Source: Prauserella_A oleivorans (GTDB taxonomy: Bacteria; Actinomycetota; Actinomycetes; Mycobacteriales; Pseudonocardiaceae). Taken from it: DNA of 64,000 nucleotides. A program made the translations under genes and the position numbers. This document shows positions 24,981 through 32,732 of the stretch, in pieces. Numbering within the stretch: position 1 is the first letter of the stretch; the number at the start of each line of letters is the position of its first letter. The stretch is from the NCBI RefSeq assembly GCF_042685745.1, contig NZ_JBHUNT010000001.1, forward strand, positions 496,001-560,000, given 5' to 3'. The notes beneath the pieces were generated by a model that ran no database searches, had not been told where the DNA came from, and worked only from the letters and a program-made list of their open reading frames with translations.

Positions 24981-26221
24981 CCCGCACGGTCAACGAACTC
25001 CAGCTCGGCCTGCTGCGCCAGCCGTCCACCGTCCTTTTCGGACCGGGCCAGCGGAGGCAGCTGCCGTCGCTGGTCGCGGCGCACGGCGACCGGGCACTGC
25101 TGTGCACCGACGAGCGGATGGCCGCCGATCCCGTGTTCACCGACATCGTGGCGGCCACCGAGGCCCGAGGCGTCACGGTGAGCGTGTACAGCAAGGTCGA
25201 GCCCGACCTGCCGCGCGAGAACCTGCTCGACGTGGCGAACCAGTACGCCGGGCAGCGCTTCGACGTGGTGGTGGGCATCGGCGGCGGCAGCGTGATGGAC
25301 TTCGCCAAGGTGACGGCGATCCTGCTCGCCCGCGGCGGCGACGTCCGGGACCTCTACGGCGAGAACGTGGTGTCCGGTCCCGGTTTCCCGCTGATCACCG
25401 TCCCCACGACCGGCGGCACGGGCGCCGAGGTCACCTGCATCGCGGTGGTGTTCGACGCCGACAAGGGCATGAAGATCGGCGTGGCCTCCCCGCACCTCGA
25501 GGCGACGGCGGCCGTCGTCGACCCTGAGCTGACGCTCACCTGTCCGCGCGGCCTGACTACGGCCACCGGCGCGGACGCCCTGACGCACCTGGTCGAGGCC
25601 TTCACCGGCCGGGCGAAGAACCCGTCGCCGGACGAGATCGAGGCACACCTCTACGTCGGCAAGAACCTGCTGACCGACCACTACTGCCGCGCCGGGCTGA
25701 CGCTGGTGAACACCTCGTTCGCCCGCGTCGTGGCAGACCCGTCCGACCTGCAGGCGCGCTCGGACACGATGCTCGCGGCGTTCAACGCCGGCATGGCCAT
25801 CAACACGGCCGGGACGGCGGGCGCCCACGCGATCCAGTCGCCGATCGGGGCGCTGACCCACACGGCACACGGGCTGGGTGTCGGCGCGCTGCTGCCGTAC
25901 GTCATGCGGTACAACCTGCCCGTCCGGCTCGAGGAGTTCGCCGAGATCGGCCGCATTCTCGGTGTGGCGAGGGCGTCGGAGAGTGTGGAGGCGCAGGCCC
26001 AGGCCGGCATCCGGCGTCTGGAGGATCTGCTCGACACGCTCGGTTGCCCGCTGAACCTGAAGGACCTCGGGCTGCAGCCCAAGGACTTCGACTACGTCGC
26101 CGATCAGGCGATGCTGGCCACCAGGTTGACGGCGAACAACCCGCGCGAGCTGACCCACGACAGCATCGTCGAGATCCTGCGCCGTGGTCACGCGGACGAC
26201 CGGTCGTTCTGGACGGTGTGA
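24977..26221 (+). CDS. Iron-containing (group III) alcohol dehydrogenase
   Basis: 414 aa. The NAD-binding GGGSVMDFAK and TVPTTGGTGAEVT motifs, metal-binding Asp/His in ATGADALTHLVEAFTG, and the His cluster GAHAIQSPIGALTHTAHGLGVGALLPYVMRYN define a Fe-ADH. The pattern is nearest to hydroxyacid/oxoacid-type members. It probably oxidises the primary alcohol or hydroxy-acid released by the esterase to an aldehyde. Start ATG 24977 overlaps the ALDH stop, and its TGA is one base from the next start. Confidence 0.92.
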   Translation: MTRTVNELQLGLLRQPSTVLFGPGQRRQLPSLVAAHGDRALLCTDERMAADPVFTDIVAATEARGVTVSVYSKVEPDLPRENLLDVANQYAGQRFDVVVGIGGGSVMDFAKVTAILLARGGDVRDLYGENVVSGPGFPLITVPTTGGTGAEVTCIAVVFDADKGMKIGVASPHLEATAAVVDPELTLTCPRGLTTATGADALTHLVEAFTGRAKNPSPDEIEAHLYVGKNLLTDHYCRAGLTLVNTSFARVVADPSDLQARSDTMLAAFNAGMAINTAGTAGAHAIQSPIGALTHTAHGLGVGALLPYVMRYNLPVRLEEFAEIGRILGVARASESVEAQAQAGIRRLEDLLDTLGCPLNLKDLGLQPKDFDYVADQAMLATRLTANNPRELTHDSIVEILRRGHADDRSFWTV

Positions 26222-26222
26222 G

Positions 26223-27152
26223 ATGACCGCCGCCGTCGTGGGAACCGGGTCGATCGGCGTGGCCTTCGCCCTGGTGTTCGCCCGCGCCGGGATGACGGTC
26301 CGGTGCTGGGATCCGCTGCCGGAGTCGATGCAGCGGGCAAAGGGCGACCTGGCCGACCGGCTGACCCGCCTCGACGCACACGGGCTGCTGGCGGAACGCC
26401 CGCACGAGGTCGCGGCGAGAGTGTCGTTCGCCTCGACGCTGAGCGAGGCGGTCCAGGGCGCCACGCTCGTCCAGGAATGCGCACCCGAGCGGCTGGACCT
26501 CAAACGGTCGCTGTTCGCCGAGCTCGCCGGCAGCACCGGAGACGAGGTGGTGCTGGCGAGCTCGAGCTCGGCGATCCGGCCGAGCGCGATCGCCGAGGAC
26601 CTGCCCGCCACGGACCGGATTCTCGTCGGCCACCCCGGCAACCCGCCGTACCTGCTGCCGGTCATCGAGGTGGTGCCGTCCCCCGCCACGAGCGCGCAGA
26701 CGGTCGAGCACGCCCGGGCCACCTACTCGGCAGCGCGGTTGCGTCCGGTGGCCCTGCGCCGCGAGGTGGAGGGATTCGTCTTCAACCGGCTGCAGGGAGC
26801 GCTGTTGCGGGAGGCGTACTGCCTGCTGCGCGACGGGGTCGCCGGTGTCGAGGACATCGACACCGTGGTCAGGTGCGGCCTGGGACGGCGCTGGTCCGTG
26901 ATCGGGCCGTTCGAGACGGCGGATCTCAACACCCGCGGCGGCATCGCGGCGCACGCGGAGAAGCTGGGTCCCGCCTACGCCCGCATGGGTGCCGAGCGAG
27001 GACAGCACGATCCGTGGACTCCGGAGCTGGTGGCCCAGGCCGAGGCCGAGCGGCGCGCCCTGCTTCCGCTTGAGCAGTGGGAGGACCGCGTGCGCTGGCG
27101 CGACGAGCGGCTCATGGCTCTGACCGCGTTCGAGAACTCGGCCGACGCCTAG
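26223..27152 (+). CDS. 3-hydroxyacyl-CoA dehydrogenase-family protein (lambda-crystallin-like)
   Basis: 309 aa. N-terminal NAD fold AAVVGTGSIGVAFALVFARAGMTVRCWD, VQECAPERLDLKRSLFAEL, ASSSSAIRPSAIAEDL and HPGNPPYLLPVIEVVPS, then a helical C-domain with EVEGFVFNRLQGALLREAYCLLRDGVAGVEDID. The length and the HPxNPPY motif fit the single-domain group that includes L-gulonate dehydrogenase, L-carnitine dehydrogenase and short 3-hydroxyacyl-CoA dehydrogenases. It is the last gene of the catabolic operon, starting one base after the ADH stop. The true substrate is uncertain. Confidence 0.87.
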   Translation: MTAAVVGTGSIGVAFALVFARAGMTVRCWDPLPESMQRAKGDLADRLTRLDAHGLLAERPHEVAARVSFASTLSEAVQGATLVQECAPERLDLKRSLFAELAGSTGDEVVLASSSSAIRPSAIAEDLPATDRILVGHPGNPPYLLPVIEVVPSPATSAQTVEHARATYSAARLRPVALRREVEGFVFNRLQGALLREAYCLLRDGVAGVEDIDTVVRCGLGRRWSVIGPFETADLNTRGGIAAHAEKLGPAYARMGAERGQHDPWTPELVAQAEAERRALLPLEQWEDRVRWRDERLMALTAFENSADA

Positions 27153-27206
27153 CGGGTTCGTCTGTCCTGGACTGAGTCGGTCGGGGGTCGATGGCATGCT
27201 GGCGGC

Positions 27207-27713
27207 ATGCCGATCGAACGCGCCACGCCCTCGCTCAACGCCGACGAACGCACCACGCTCGAGAACTGGCTCGACTGGTACCGGGACACGCTGGCCCTGA
27301 AGTGCGAGGGGCTCACCGAGGACCAGTTGCGCACGGTGTCCGTGCCACCGTCGACCCTGACGCTGCTCGGGCTGGTGCAGCACGCGACGGAAGTGGAACG
27401 ACACTGGTTCCGCCGCGTGCTCACCGCCGAGCAGGTACCACCGATCTACGGGCCACCCGCGTCCAACGGCCACGACGGGGGTTTCGAGCTGCGCGACGAC
27501 GTGTCCGGCGAGCAGGCGCTGGCGACCTGGCGCGCCGAGATCGCGCTGGCCAGGGCGAACTGTGGCACCCGCGATCTGTCGCAGACCAGCCCGTTCCACG
27601 GCGCCGAGGTGACGCTGCGCTGGATCTACACGCACATGATCGGCGAGTACGCGCGGCACGCCGGGCACGCCGATCTCATCCGCGAGCGCATCGACGGCCG
27701 GACCGGCGTGTAA
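27207..27713 (+). CDS. DinB-superfamily protein (DUF664)
   Basis: 168 aa. Starts at ATG 27207 with TLENWLDWYRDTLALKCEGLTEDQLRTVSVPPSTLTLLGLVQHATEVERHWFRRVL. Putative metal His are in LVQHATEVE, the later TYT-HM (WIYTHMIGEYARHAGHADLIRERIDG) and HAGH. The four-helix DinB fold is shared by mycothiol/bacillithiol S-transferases. In actinobacteria mycothiol is the likely thiol partner, but no substrate can be assigned. It is monocistronic. Confidence 0.85.
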   Translation: MPIERATPSLNADERTTLENWLDWYRDTLALKCEGLTEDQLRTVSVPPSTLTLLGLVQHATEVERHWFRRVLTAEQVPPIYGPPASNGHDGGFELRDDVSGEQALATWRAEIALARANCGTRDLSQTSPFHGAEVTLRWIYTHMIGEYARHAGHADLIRERIDGRTGV

Positions 27714-27851
27714 CCGCGTTCGGCCGTCGGGTGGTCCGGCGCCGGTAACGCGGTGCGCCGGGTGGTGCGCACAGCGCGATGCATGGCTCGGAGCAGCGTT
27801 GATACGCTCCGCTCGGGCCTATCTCGTTCGAACATGCTGGGGAGCGGTTAC

Positions 27852-28679
27852 GTGAGCACAGATCGTGGGGCCAAGTCCGTACCCGTGATCGACGAGTCGG
27901 TGGCGAGCATCGCCCGCGTCTACGACGTGTTCCTGGGCGGCAAGAACAATTACGAGAGCGACCGTCAGGTCGCCAATGCGGTGATCGAGAAGATCCCGCA
28001 GACCCTGCAGTTCGCGCAGGAGCACCGGGCCTGGCTCATCCGCGTGGTGCGGTTCCTGGCGAAGGCCGGTATCGACCAGTTTCTCGACTGTGGCTCGGGA
28101 CTGCCCACCCAGGAGAACACCCACCAGGCGGCGCAGCGCGTCAATCCGGACGCCACCGTGGTCTACGTCGACAACGACCCGATCGTCGCCGTCCACGGCC
28201 GCGCGCTGCTGGAGGAGAACGACCACACGCACTTCGTCCAGGGCGACCTCACCAAACCAGCCGAGCTACTCGCCGATCCCGACGTGACCGGGGTCCTGGA
28301 CTTCTCGCGGCCGATCGCGCTGATCCAGTGCTCCACCATCCACCACGTGACCGACGAGCAGCGCCCCCACGAGATCATGCGGGCCTACGTCGACGCGTTG
28401 GCGTCGGGTTCGTACGTCGCGCTGACCCACTGGCACGACCCCGCCGACGGCAGCGAGGGCAGCCAGATCGCGCGCTACATCCAGGAGACGTTCCGCACCA
28501 GCTCGATGGGCTCGGCGAACTTCCGCTCGAGGGACGAGATCATGCGGTTCTTCACCGGGCTGGAGCTGGTCGAGCCCGGCCTCGGCCTGCTGCGCGACTG
28601 GTGGCCCGACGGCCCGCACATGACCGAGGAGCAGCCGGTCGACCAGATCGTGCTCGCCGCGGTGGGCCGCAAGCCGTAG
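27852..28679 (+). CDS. SAM-dependent methyltransferase of the actinobacterial PF04672 type
   Basis: 275 aa from GTG 27852 (GGGGAG ten bases upstream); ATG 27834 is an alternative. Family hallmarks: VYDVFLGGKNNYESDRQ near the N-terminus, QFLDCGSGLPTQENTHQAAQRVNPDATVVYVDNDPIVAVHGRALL (SAM site), IQCSTIHHVTDEQ, and C-terminal FTGLELVEPGLGLLRDWWPDG. These proteins are numerous in Pseudonocardiaceae and streptomycetes; their substrates are largely unknown. No neighbours suggest a pathway. Confidence 0.87.
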   Translation: MSTDRGAKSVPVIDESVASIARVYDVFLGGKNNYESDRQVANAVIEKIPQTLQFAQEHRAWLIRVVRFLAKAGIDQFLDCGSGLPTQENTHQAAQRVNPDATVVYVDNDPIVAVHGRALLEENDHTHFVQGDLTKPAELLADPDVTGVLDFSRPIALIQCSTIHHVTDEQRPHEIMRAYVDALASGSYVALTHWHDPADGSEGSQIARYIQETFRTSSMGSANFRSRDEIMRFFTGLELVEPGLGLLRDWWPDGPHMTEEQPVDQIVLAAVGRKP

Positions 28680-28739
28680 CGCGTTTCCCGGCATCCGGCG
28701 GCGGCCGCATTCGGCGTCGACGAAGCCGGTCGTGTCCCG

Positions 28740-29147
28740 TCACGCTGTACTCGGCGCCCCCTCGCCGAGCAGGTCCCACCGATTACCGGCGATGTCGAGG
28801 AAGACCGCGACCCGCCCGTACGACTCCGTCCGCGGTCGGCTCACGAATTCGACGCCGGCGGCCACCATGCGCTGGTACGTCGCGTCGAAATCCTCCGCCC
28901 GGAGGAAGAACCCGACCCTGCCCGCGACCTGATCCCCGACGACGGTGGCCTGGCGTTCGCCATCCGCGCGGGCGAGCAGGATGCCGGTGCCGCCGCCGGG
29001 TGGGCGGACGACGACCCACCGCTTCGGGCGCCCGTCGTTGGTGATCGACGGGGAGTCCTCGACCAACTCGAACCCGAGCGCGTCGACGAAGAACTCGATG
29101 GCGGGGTCGTAGTCCTCCACGACGATCGTCACCAGCTCGATTCGCAT
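28740..29147 (-). CDS. VOC-family (glyoxalase/bleomycin-resistance-like) protein
   Basis: 135 aa. Two beta-alpha-beta-beta-beta halves: IELVTIVVEDYDPAIEFFVDALGFELVEDSP... and RVGFFLRAEDFDATYQRMVAAGVEFVSRPRTESYGRVAVFLDIAGNRWDLLG. A metal ligand Glu/Asp may lie in the FLDIAGNRWDLL segment. Start ATG 29147 lacks a clear SD, so leaderless translation is possible. It is divergent from the ArsR gene, and two ArsR-type palindromes lie upstream of both starts, so co-regulation is likely. Confidence 0.82.
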   Translation of the reverse strand: MRIELVTIVVEDYDPAIEFFVDALGFELVEDSPSITNDGRPKRWVVVRPPGGGTGILLARADGERQATVVGDQVAGRVGFFLRAEDFDATYQRMVAAGVEFVSRPRTESYGRVAVFLDIAGNRWDLLGEGAPSTA

Positions 29148-29175
29148 GTCGGGAGGATAGGCGCAGGCAATTTTC

Positions 29176-29237
29176 TCAACCAGAAGGTTGACAACGCCGG
29201 GGCGCACACCTACCTTCGTTATCAACCAAGAAGTTGA
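29176..29237. promoter_or_regulatory. Two ArsR-type operators between VOC and ArsR genes
   Basis: Site 1 is TCAACCAGAAGGTTGA (29176-29191), a perfect 6-bp-arm palindrome with a 4-bp centre. Site 2 is TCAACCAAGAAGTTGA (29222-29237) with one mismatch. Their centres are 46 bp apart. They occupy the divergent promoter region and end 15 bp before the ArsR start codon. Confidence 0.72.
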
Positions 29238-29252
29238 ATAGAGCGAGGACAG

Positions 29253-29621
29253 GTGGACGACAGCACGGAGCAGCTCAACCGGGCGTTCGCGGCACTGGCC
29301 GACCCGACCCGGCGCGACCTGGTGGCCCGGCTGGCCGTCGCGGACGCGACCGTGGGCGAGCTGGCGGAGCCCTACGACATGAGCCTGCAGGCCGTCTCCA
29401 AGCACGTGAAGGTGCTCGAGGAGGCCGGGCTCGTGACCCGCAGCAGGGACGCCCAGCGGCGACCCGTTCACCTCGACGCGGAGGTGTTCGACCTGATGAC
29501 GAAGTGGATCGAGCGCTACCGCACGGCGGCGGAAGAACGCTACCGCCGTCTCGACGCCCTGCTGGGCGGCATGACCGACGAACACGACACCACGCACACC
29601 GGGACGGAGAACGCATCATGA
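29253..29621 (+). CDS. ArsR-family HTH regulator (SRPBCC-linked subfamily)
   Basis: 122 aa. Winged HTH covering residues ~8-85: LNRAFAALADPTRRDLVARLAVADATVGELAEPYDMSLQAVSKHVKVLEEAGLVTRSRDAQRRPVHL. No arsenic-type Cys ligands are present. This subgroup typically sits in front of an AHSA1/SRPBCC gene and represses it. GTG 29253 start. Its TGA overlaps the SRPBCC start (ATGA, 29618-29621). Confidence 0.92.
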   Translation: MDDSTEQLNRAFAALADPTRRDLVARLAVADATVGELAEPYDMSLQAVSKHVKVLEEAGLVTRSRDAQRRPVHLDAEVFDLMTKWIERYRTAAEERYRRLDALLGGMTDEHDTTHTGTENAS

Positions 29622-30106
29622 CCACGACCAAGCACGAGACCGAGATCAAGGCCGACGAGAGGGTCCCGACGATCGAGATCATCCGGGAGTTCGACGCCGC
29701 TCCCGAACAGGTGTTCCGCGCCCACGTGGACCCCGAGCTGTTCGCGCAATGGGTCGGGCCGCGCTCGCTCACCACCCGGATCACCAAGTGGGATGCCCGT
29801 ACCGGCGGCGAGTGGGCCTTCGCCAACGACCGGGACGGCGAGGAGATCGCCACCTTTTTCGGCAGCTACCACGAGGTCCGCCCGCACGAGCGGATCGTGT
29901 GGACCTTCACCTACGAAGGCGAGCCCGACGGCGTCGCGCTGGAGACGCTGACCTTCGAGGAGCTCCCGGGCGGACGGACGCGGCTGCGCGTGCTGAGCGT
30001 GGTGGAGGACTTCGAGACCCGGGACGGCATCCTCGCCAGCGGCATGGACGTCGGGGTCAAGGAGGGCTACGACAAGCTCGACGAGCTGCTCACGAAGGGG
30101 GCGTGA
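29618..30106 (+). CDS. SRPBCC (AHSA1/ATPase activator-like) protein
   Basis: 162 aa. START/Bet v1-like fold: IEIIREFDAAPEQVFRAHVDPELFAQWVGPRSLTTRITKWDARTGGEWAFANDRDGEEIATFFGSYHEVRPHERIVWTFTYEG...ETLTFEELPGGRTRLRV...GMDVGVKEGYDKLDELL. It binds an unknown hydrophobic ligand. It is translationally coupled to the ArsR gene and 3 bp before the TIGR03086-type gene, so the three form an operon. Confidence 0.9.
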   Translation: MTTTKHETEIKADERVPTIEIIREFDAAPEQVFRAHVDPELFAQWVGPRSLTTRITKWDARTGGEWAFANDRDGEEIATFFGSYHEVRPHERIVWTFTYEGEPDGVALETLTFEELPGGRTRLRVLSVVEDFETRDGILASGMDVGVKEGYDKLDELLTKGA

Positions 30107-30109
30107 GCG

Positions 30110-30685
30110 ATGGCGCCCAGGAGCCCGGCCGAGCAGCACGCGTACGACGCGGCCCGGTTCACCGAGTTGGTCGAGTCGGCCTCAGCCCGGGACTGGGCGC
30201 GACCCAGCCCGGTCCCGGAGTGGAGGGCGCTCGACATCGTGCAGCATCTCGTCGAGTGGTCCCGCGGCTTTCTCCAGGGCGCCGGAATCCAGCTGCCTGC
30301 CCTGGACGTCGCGGCCGACCCGGTGGCGGCCTGGAAGCAGCACGTCACCGACATCCAGTCCATCCTCGACGACCCTGCCGGGCGGGTGCTCAGCAACCCG
30401 CACACCGGCGACAAGCCGGTGGACGAGGCGATCGACGAGTTCTACACCGCCGACGTCTGGATGCACTCGTGGGACCTCGCCAAGGCACTCGGCCTCGAAC
30501 CCGACCTGGGCGAGGAGCGCTGCGCCGCCGCGCTGGTGGCCATGGAGCCGTGGGACCAGATCCTGCGCGAGAGCGGGCAGTTCGGTCCGGCCGTACCTGT
30601 CGCCGACGACGCCTCCGCGCAGGACAAGCTGATGGCCTTCATCGGCCGTGACCCCGCCTGGCGGCCCGTGGGGCAACCCCGCTGA
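30110..30685 (+). CDS. TIGR03086-type metal-binding protein (mycothiol-dependent isomerase fold)
   Basis: 191 aa. The N-terminal DinB-like four-helix domain contains FTELVESASARDWARPSPVPEWRALDIVQHLVEWSRGF (His of VQHL as a metal ligand) and a second His in VWMHSWDLAKALG. The C-terminal segment GPAVPVADDASAQDKLMAFIGRDPAWRP is characteristic of TIGR03086 proteins. Relatives include mycothiol-dependent maleylpyruvate isomerase. It is the third gene of the ArsR operon. Confidence 0.85.
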   Translation: MAPRSPAEQHAYDAARFTELVESASARDWARPSPVPEWRALDIVQHLVEWSRGFLQGAGIQLPALDVAADPVAAWKQHVTDIQSILDDPAGRVLSNPHTGDKPVDEAIDEFYTADVWMHSWDLAKALGLEPDLGEERCAAALVAMEPWDQILRESGQFGPAVPVADDASAQDKLMAFIGRDPAWRPVGQPR

Positions 30686-30810
30686 CGGAAGCGAGATTCT
30701 CGACGACCGCTCGCGACATCCGAGACCACAAAGGACTGGGCACCGGTGGCGTCGGATACCGGTCGGCTGTCGCCCCGGCCGGACAGTGCGGAAACGAGGG
30801 GTGTACGGGC

Positions 30811-30838
30811 ATGCCGGGCAACGGCCGAGGCCCGGCAT
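30811..30838. repeat. Inverted repeat, copy 1, downstream of PNPOx gene
   Basis: ATGCCGGGC (30811-30819) and GCCCGGCAT (30830-30838) form a perfect 9-bp stem with a 10-nt loop. It lies beyond the 3' end of the minus-strand PNPOx gene and could act as a terminator for convergent transcription. A close relative of the same arms is at 31485-31526. Confidence 0.7.
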
Positions 30839-30894
30839 ACCGGACGGACTGGCCCAAGTATGGGGCGGGACCGGATTACCGGCTTCGCTCCAGG

Positions 30895-31386
30895 TCAGTC
30901 CTTGCGCACCGTTCGCTCCGGTTCGCCCGGTTTCCACACCGTGATCTCGAGGTGGCCGTCGTTGATCTCCACGGCCGAGCCGCCGACGATGTCGGCTGCG
31001 TAGAAGTGGTCGAACTCCCGCCCGCGCAGGTCGAACCCGGTCTCCTCGTACAGCGCGGTGGCCCAGCGCTGGTGCAGAGCCGGGTCACGGACGTCCTCGA
31101 CGACACCCCACAGCTTCGCGTCGCCCTCCTTGACCTCGGTGTCGACGGTCGCGGTGTGCAGGCAGAAGCGGGGATCGCGGGCGAGATCGCGGAACTTGGT
31201 GGTGCCGGGCATGCCGACGAGCCAGAGCTGGTCCTCGAAGAACCTCGGCTCCAGCGGGCTGATGCGGGGAAAGCCGTCCGAGCGCAGCGTCGCGAGCAGG
31301 CAGAGGTTCCCGGTGGCGGCGTGGCGGCGGGCGAAGACCCCGGCGGTCCGTGGTGCGGCGTGGGCGAACTCTGTCCAGGTGGCCAT
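30895..31386 (-). CDS. Pyridoxamine-5'-phosphate-oxidase-like flavin/F420-binding protein
   Basis: 163 aa from ATG 31386. Split-barrel fold features: FARRHAATGNLCLLATLRSDGFPRISPLEPRFFEDQLWLVGMPGTTKFRDLARDPRFCLHTATVD. The following EGDAKLWGVVEDV...FYAADIVGGSAVEINDGHLEITVWKPGE is typical of the actinobacterial pyridoxamine oxidase-related group that uses FMN, heme or F420. The reaction cannot be assigned. It is flanked on both sides by related inverted repeats. Confidence 0.82.
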   Translation of the reverse strand: MATWTEFAHAAPRTAGVFARRHAATGNLCLLATLRSDGFPRISPLEPRFFEDQLWLVGMPGTTKFRDLARDPRFCLHTATVDTEVKEGDAKLWGVVEDVRDPALHQRWATALYEETGFDLRGREFDHFYAADIVGGSAVEINDGHLEITVWKPGEPERTVRKD

Positions 31387-31484
31387 GGAGCCGGACGCTA
31401 CGCGCAAACCCTGTCAGCCGCTGTCATGGTTCTCGTGCCTCATCGCCGAGGGTGTAACTGCAACGCAAACTGCAACGCTGCGGC

Positions 31485-31526
31485 CGATATGCCGGGCGAC
31501 GGCCAGACGCCACGCCCGGCATATCG
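31485..31526. repeat. Inverted repeat, copy 2, next to the left element boundary
   Basis: CGATATGCCGGGC (31485-31497) and GCCCGGCATATCG (31514-31526) form a perfect 13-bp stem with a 16-nt loop. It shares the ATGCCGGGC arm and the adjoining (A/G)ACGGCC loop bases with copy 1 at 30811-30838, and ends seven bases before the left direct repeat of the integrated element. Confidence 0.75.
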
Positions 31527-31532
31527 ACTGGC

Positions 31533-31593
31533 CACAGCTTGCGGAAGCGGAGGGATTTGAACCCCGGACCCTTGTGGGTCGCTCGCTTCCAAG
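31533..31593. repeat. Left attachment-site repeat (partial tRNA-Ser copy)
   Basis: Duplicate of the 3' half of the tRNA-Ser(TGA) gene at 36165-36249, including the T-arm, variable arm and the 3' side of the anticodon stem. It differs from the right copy by a missing C (CCCC versus CCCCC, ~31562-31565), by T for C at ~31575, and by C for T at ~31589, which falls in the third anticodon position. It has no 5' half, so it is not a functional tRNA. Confidence 0.88.
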
Positions 31594-31979
31594 TTGTGCG
31601 TACGCGCGGACGGGGCGAGTCGCCGAGACGCTGACCAGCGCGGATCGCCCTCAATGCATGTCGGCGAACCTCAGCGGACGTGGGCGAATGAGACCACAAG
31701 TGAGACCATGGACCCGCGCGTGGCTCAGTCGCCTGATTTGCATACCACGAAGTGGTCCTTGTGAGCGCCTGAAGCCCTCAGTGCGTCACGCGAGACGCGC
31801 CCCATCTGGGCGGCCGTCATCCCGGCGAGGCGTGAGATCTGCTTTTGAGCCGCGCCGGAGTTTCGGCACCGTGGTCAAACCCATGCACGCAGCTTGAAGG
31901 CGACCGAAGGTCGCGGCGTCAGTGGACCCCCATCCCAAATGCGTCCCAAGAGAGTTGTTCTTGAGACTGTCTGCGCAGG
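31594..31979. other. Left end of the element, no supported gene
   Basis: Frames here are short and arginine-rich, without convincing starts. The only structure I see is the paired TGAGACCA direct repeat at 31689-31708. Confidence 0.5.
31689..31708 (+). repeat. Arm-type TGAGACCA pair, left end
   Basis: Two copies of TGAGACCA, 12 bp apart start to start (31689-31696 and 31701-31708), lie about 96 bp inside the left attachment repeat. A same-spaced, same-orientation pair sits near the right end at 36082-36101. They are candidate integrase arm sites. Confidence 0.6.
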
Positions 31980-32312
31980 TCAAGGGCCTTCGCGCGCCGC
32001 ACCGCGCTGGGTCCGCTGCTGAGCCGGTTTGCGTGATTTGGCCTCGCGCTCGGCGTGTTCCTGGACCCCGTGGTCGAGCAGCGCGGCGATCTCGTCGCGG
32101 TTCCCACGGGCGTGTACTTGCAGCGGCGCGGCCGCGGGGGCCCGCAGCGAGACGACACCTGCCTCGTCAAGCAGGCGACGCGCGCGGGAGCGGTGTGACT
32201 CCTCAGCCTGGCGCTGGTCGACCAGCGCCGGCCCCGAGGGGATGTTCGGATCACTGTCCAGCGTGAACCCCGCCGCGTTCAGGCGGGCCGTATCCAGTCG
32301 GCATCTCGCCAT
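31980..32312 (-). CDS. Hypothetical protein of the integrative element
   Basis: 110 aa from ATG 32312, preceded by GAGGAAAC. The sequence MARCRLDTARLNAAGFTLDSDPNIPSGPALVDQRQAEESHRSRARRLLDEAG... is mixed in composition and looks coding, unlike the arginine-rich shadow frames around it. The C-terminus (QEHAEREAKSRKPAQQRTQRGAAREG) is highly charged. No domain is recognised. Its start overlaps the end of a possible small upstream reading frame (32279-32422). It may be a cargo or regulatory remnant. Confidence 0.4.
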   Translation of the reverse strand: MARCRLDTARLNAAGFTLDSDPNIPSGPALVDQRQAEESHRSRARRLLDEAGVVSLRAPAAAPLQVHARGNRDEIAALLDHGVQEHAEREAKSRKPAQQRTQRGAAREGP

Positions 32313-32422
32313 TGTTTCCTCAGCTGCTCAGCCAGCTCCTGCCCTCGCTGCCGTAGCTCGGTCAGTGGTGCAGACATACCCGCGTCGCGCTCGCGCGTAG
32401 CGGTCTCGATCGCGATTTCCAC
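32279..32422 (-). CDS. Possible small helical protein (47 aa)
   Basis: A short minus-strand frame from GTG 32422 to TGA 32279 encodes an amphipathic helical peptide rich in Glu, Arg, Gln and Leu (it includes APLTELRQRGQELAEQL). An internal ATG at about 32368 is an alternative start. It overlaps the downstream 110-aa frame by 34 bases, a pattern of coupled genes. It could be a genuine small plasmid-type protein or a truncated remnant; there is no family match from memory. Confidence 0.3.
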   Translation of the reverse strand: MEIAIETATRERDAGMSAPLTELRQRGQELAEQLRKQWRDADWIRPA

Positions 32423-32732
32423 CCCACCCGCCGCGTCGCCTCACTCCGCGGCCACGCGGGAGGTCACCTGTTCATATATCTTGCTCCGCCACCGCGGCTG
32501 CCAGTTCGTGCGCTGCCGGCGAGAGTGTCCATCTCGGCGGGCGCGGTAGGCCCGCGCCCGACAGCTGTGGCTTCACTGTCTGCGGCATGGGTTCCAACCG
32601 GGGACAGGGCGCAACTACCTGTATAAGCGCGCCCTCACCCAACCCGCTCCGACCAGCCCGCGCCGCCGAAACCGACCGTCTTCTCGCACAGTGATGACCC
32701 GCAGTCCTCGCTGTCGGCTCCCGGACGGCACG
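32423..32732. other. 310-bp gap inside the element, no supported gene
   Basis: No frame with a plausible start or composition is visible. A local AT-rich patch (TTCATATATCTTGCT, ~32471-32485) could hold a promoter, but no gene boundary supports it. Confidence 0.4.

Noticed and set aside
31533..31593. A second tRNA gene (serine or proline anticodon)
   Set aside because: Only the 3' half is present, with an indel in the T-arm region and no 5' acceptor or D-arm. It is the left attachment repeat, not a tRNA.
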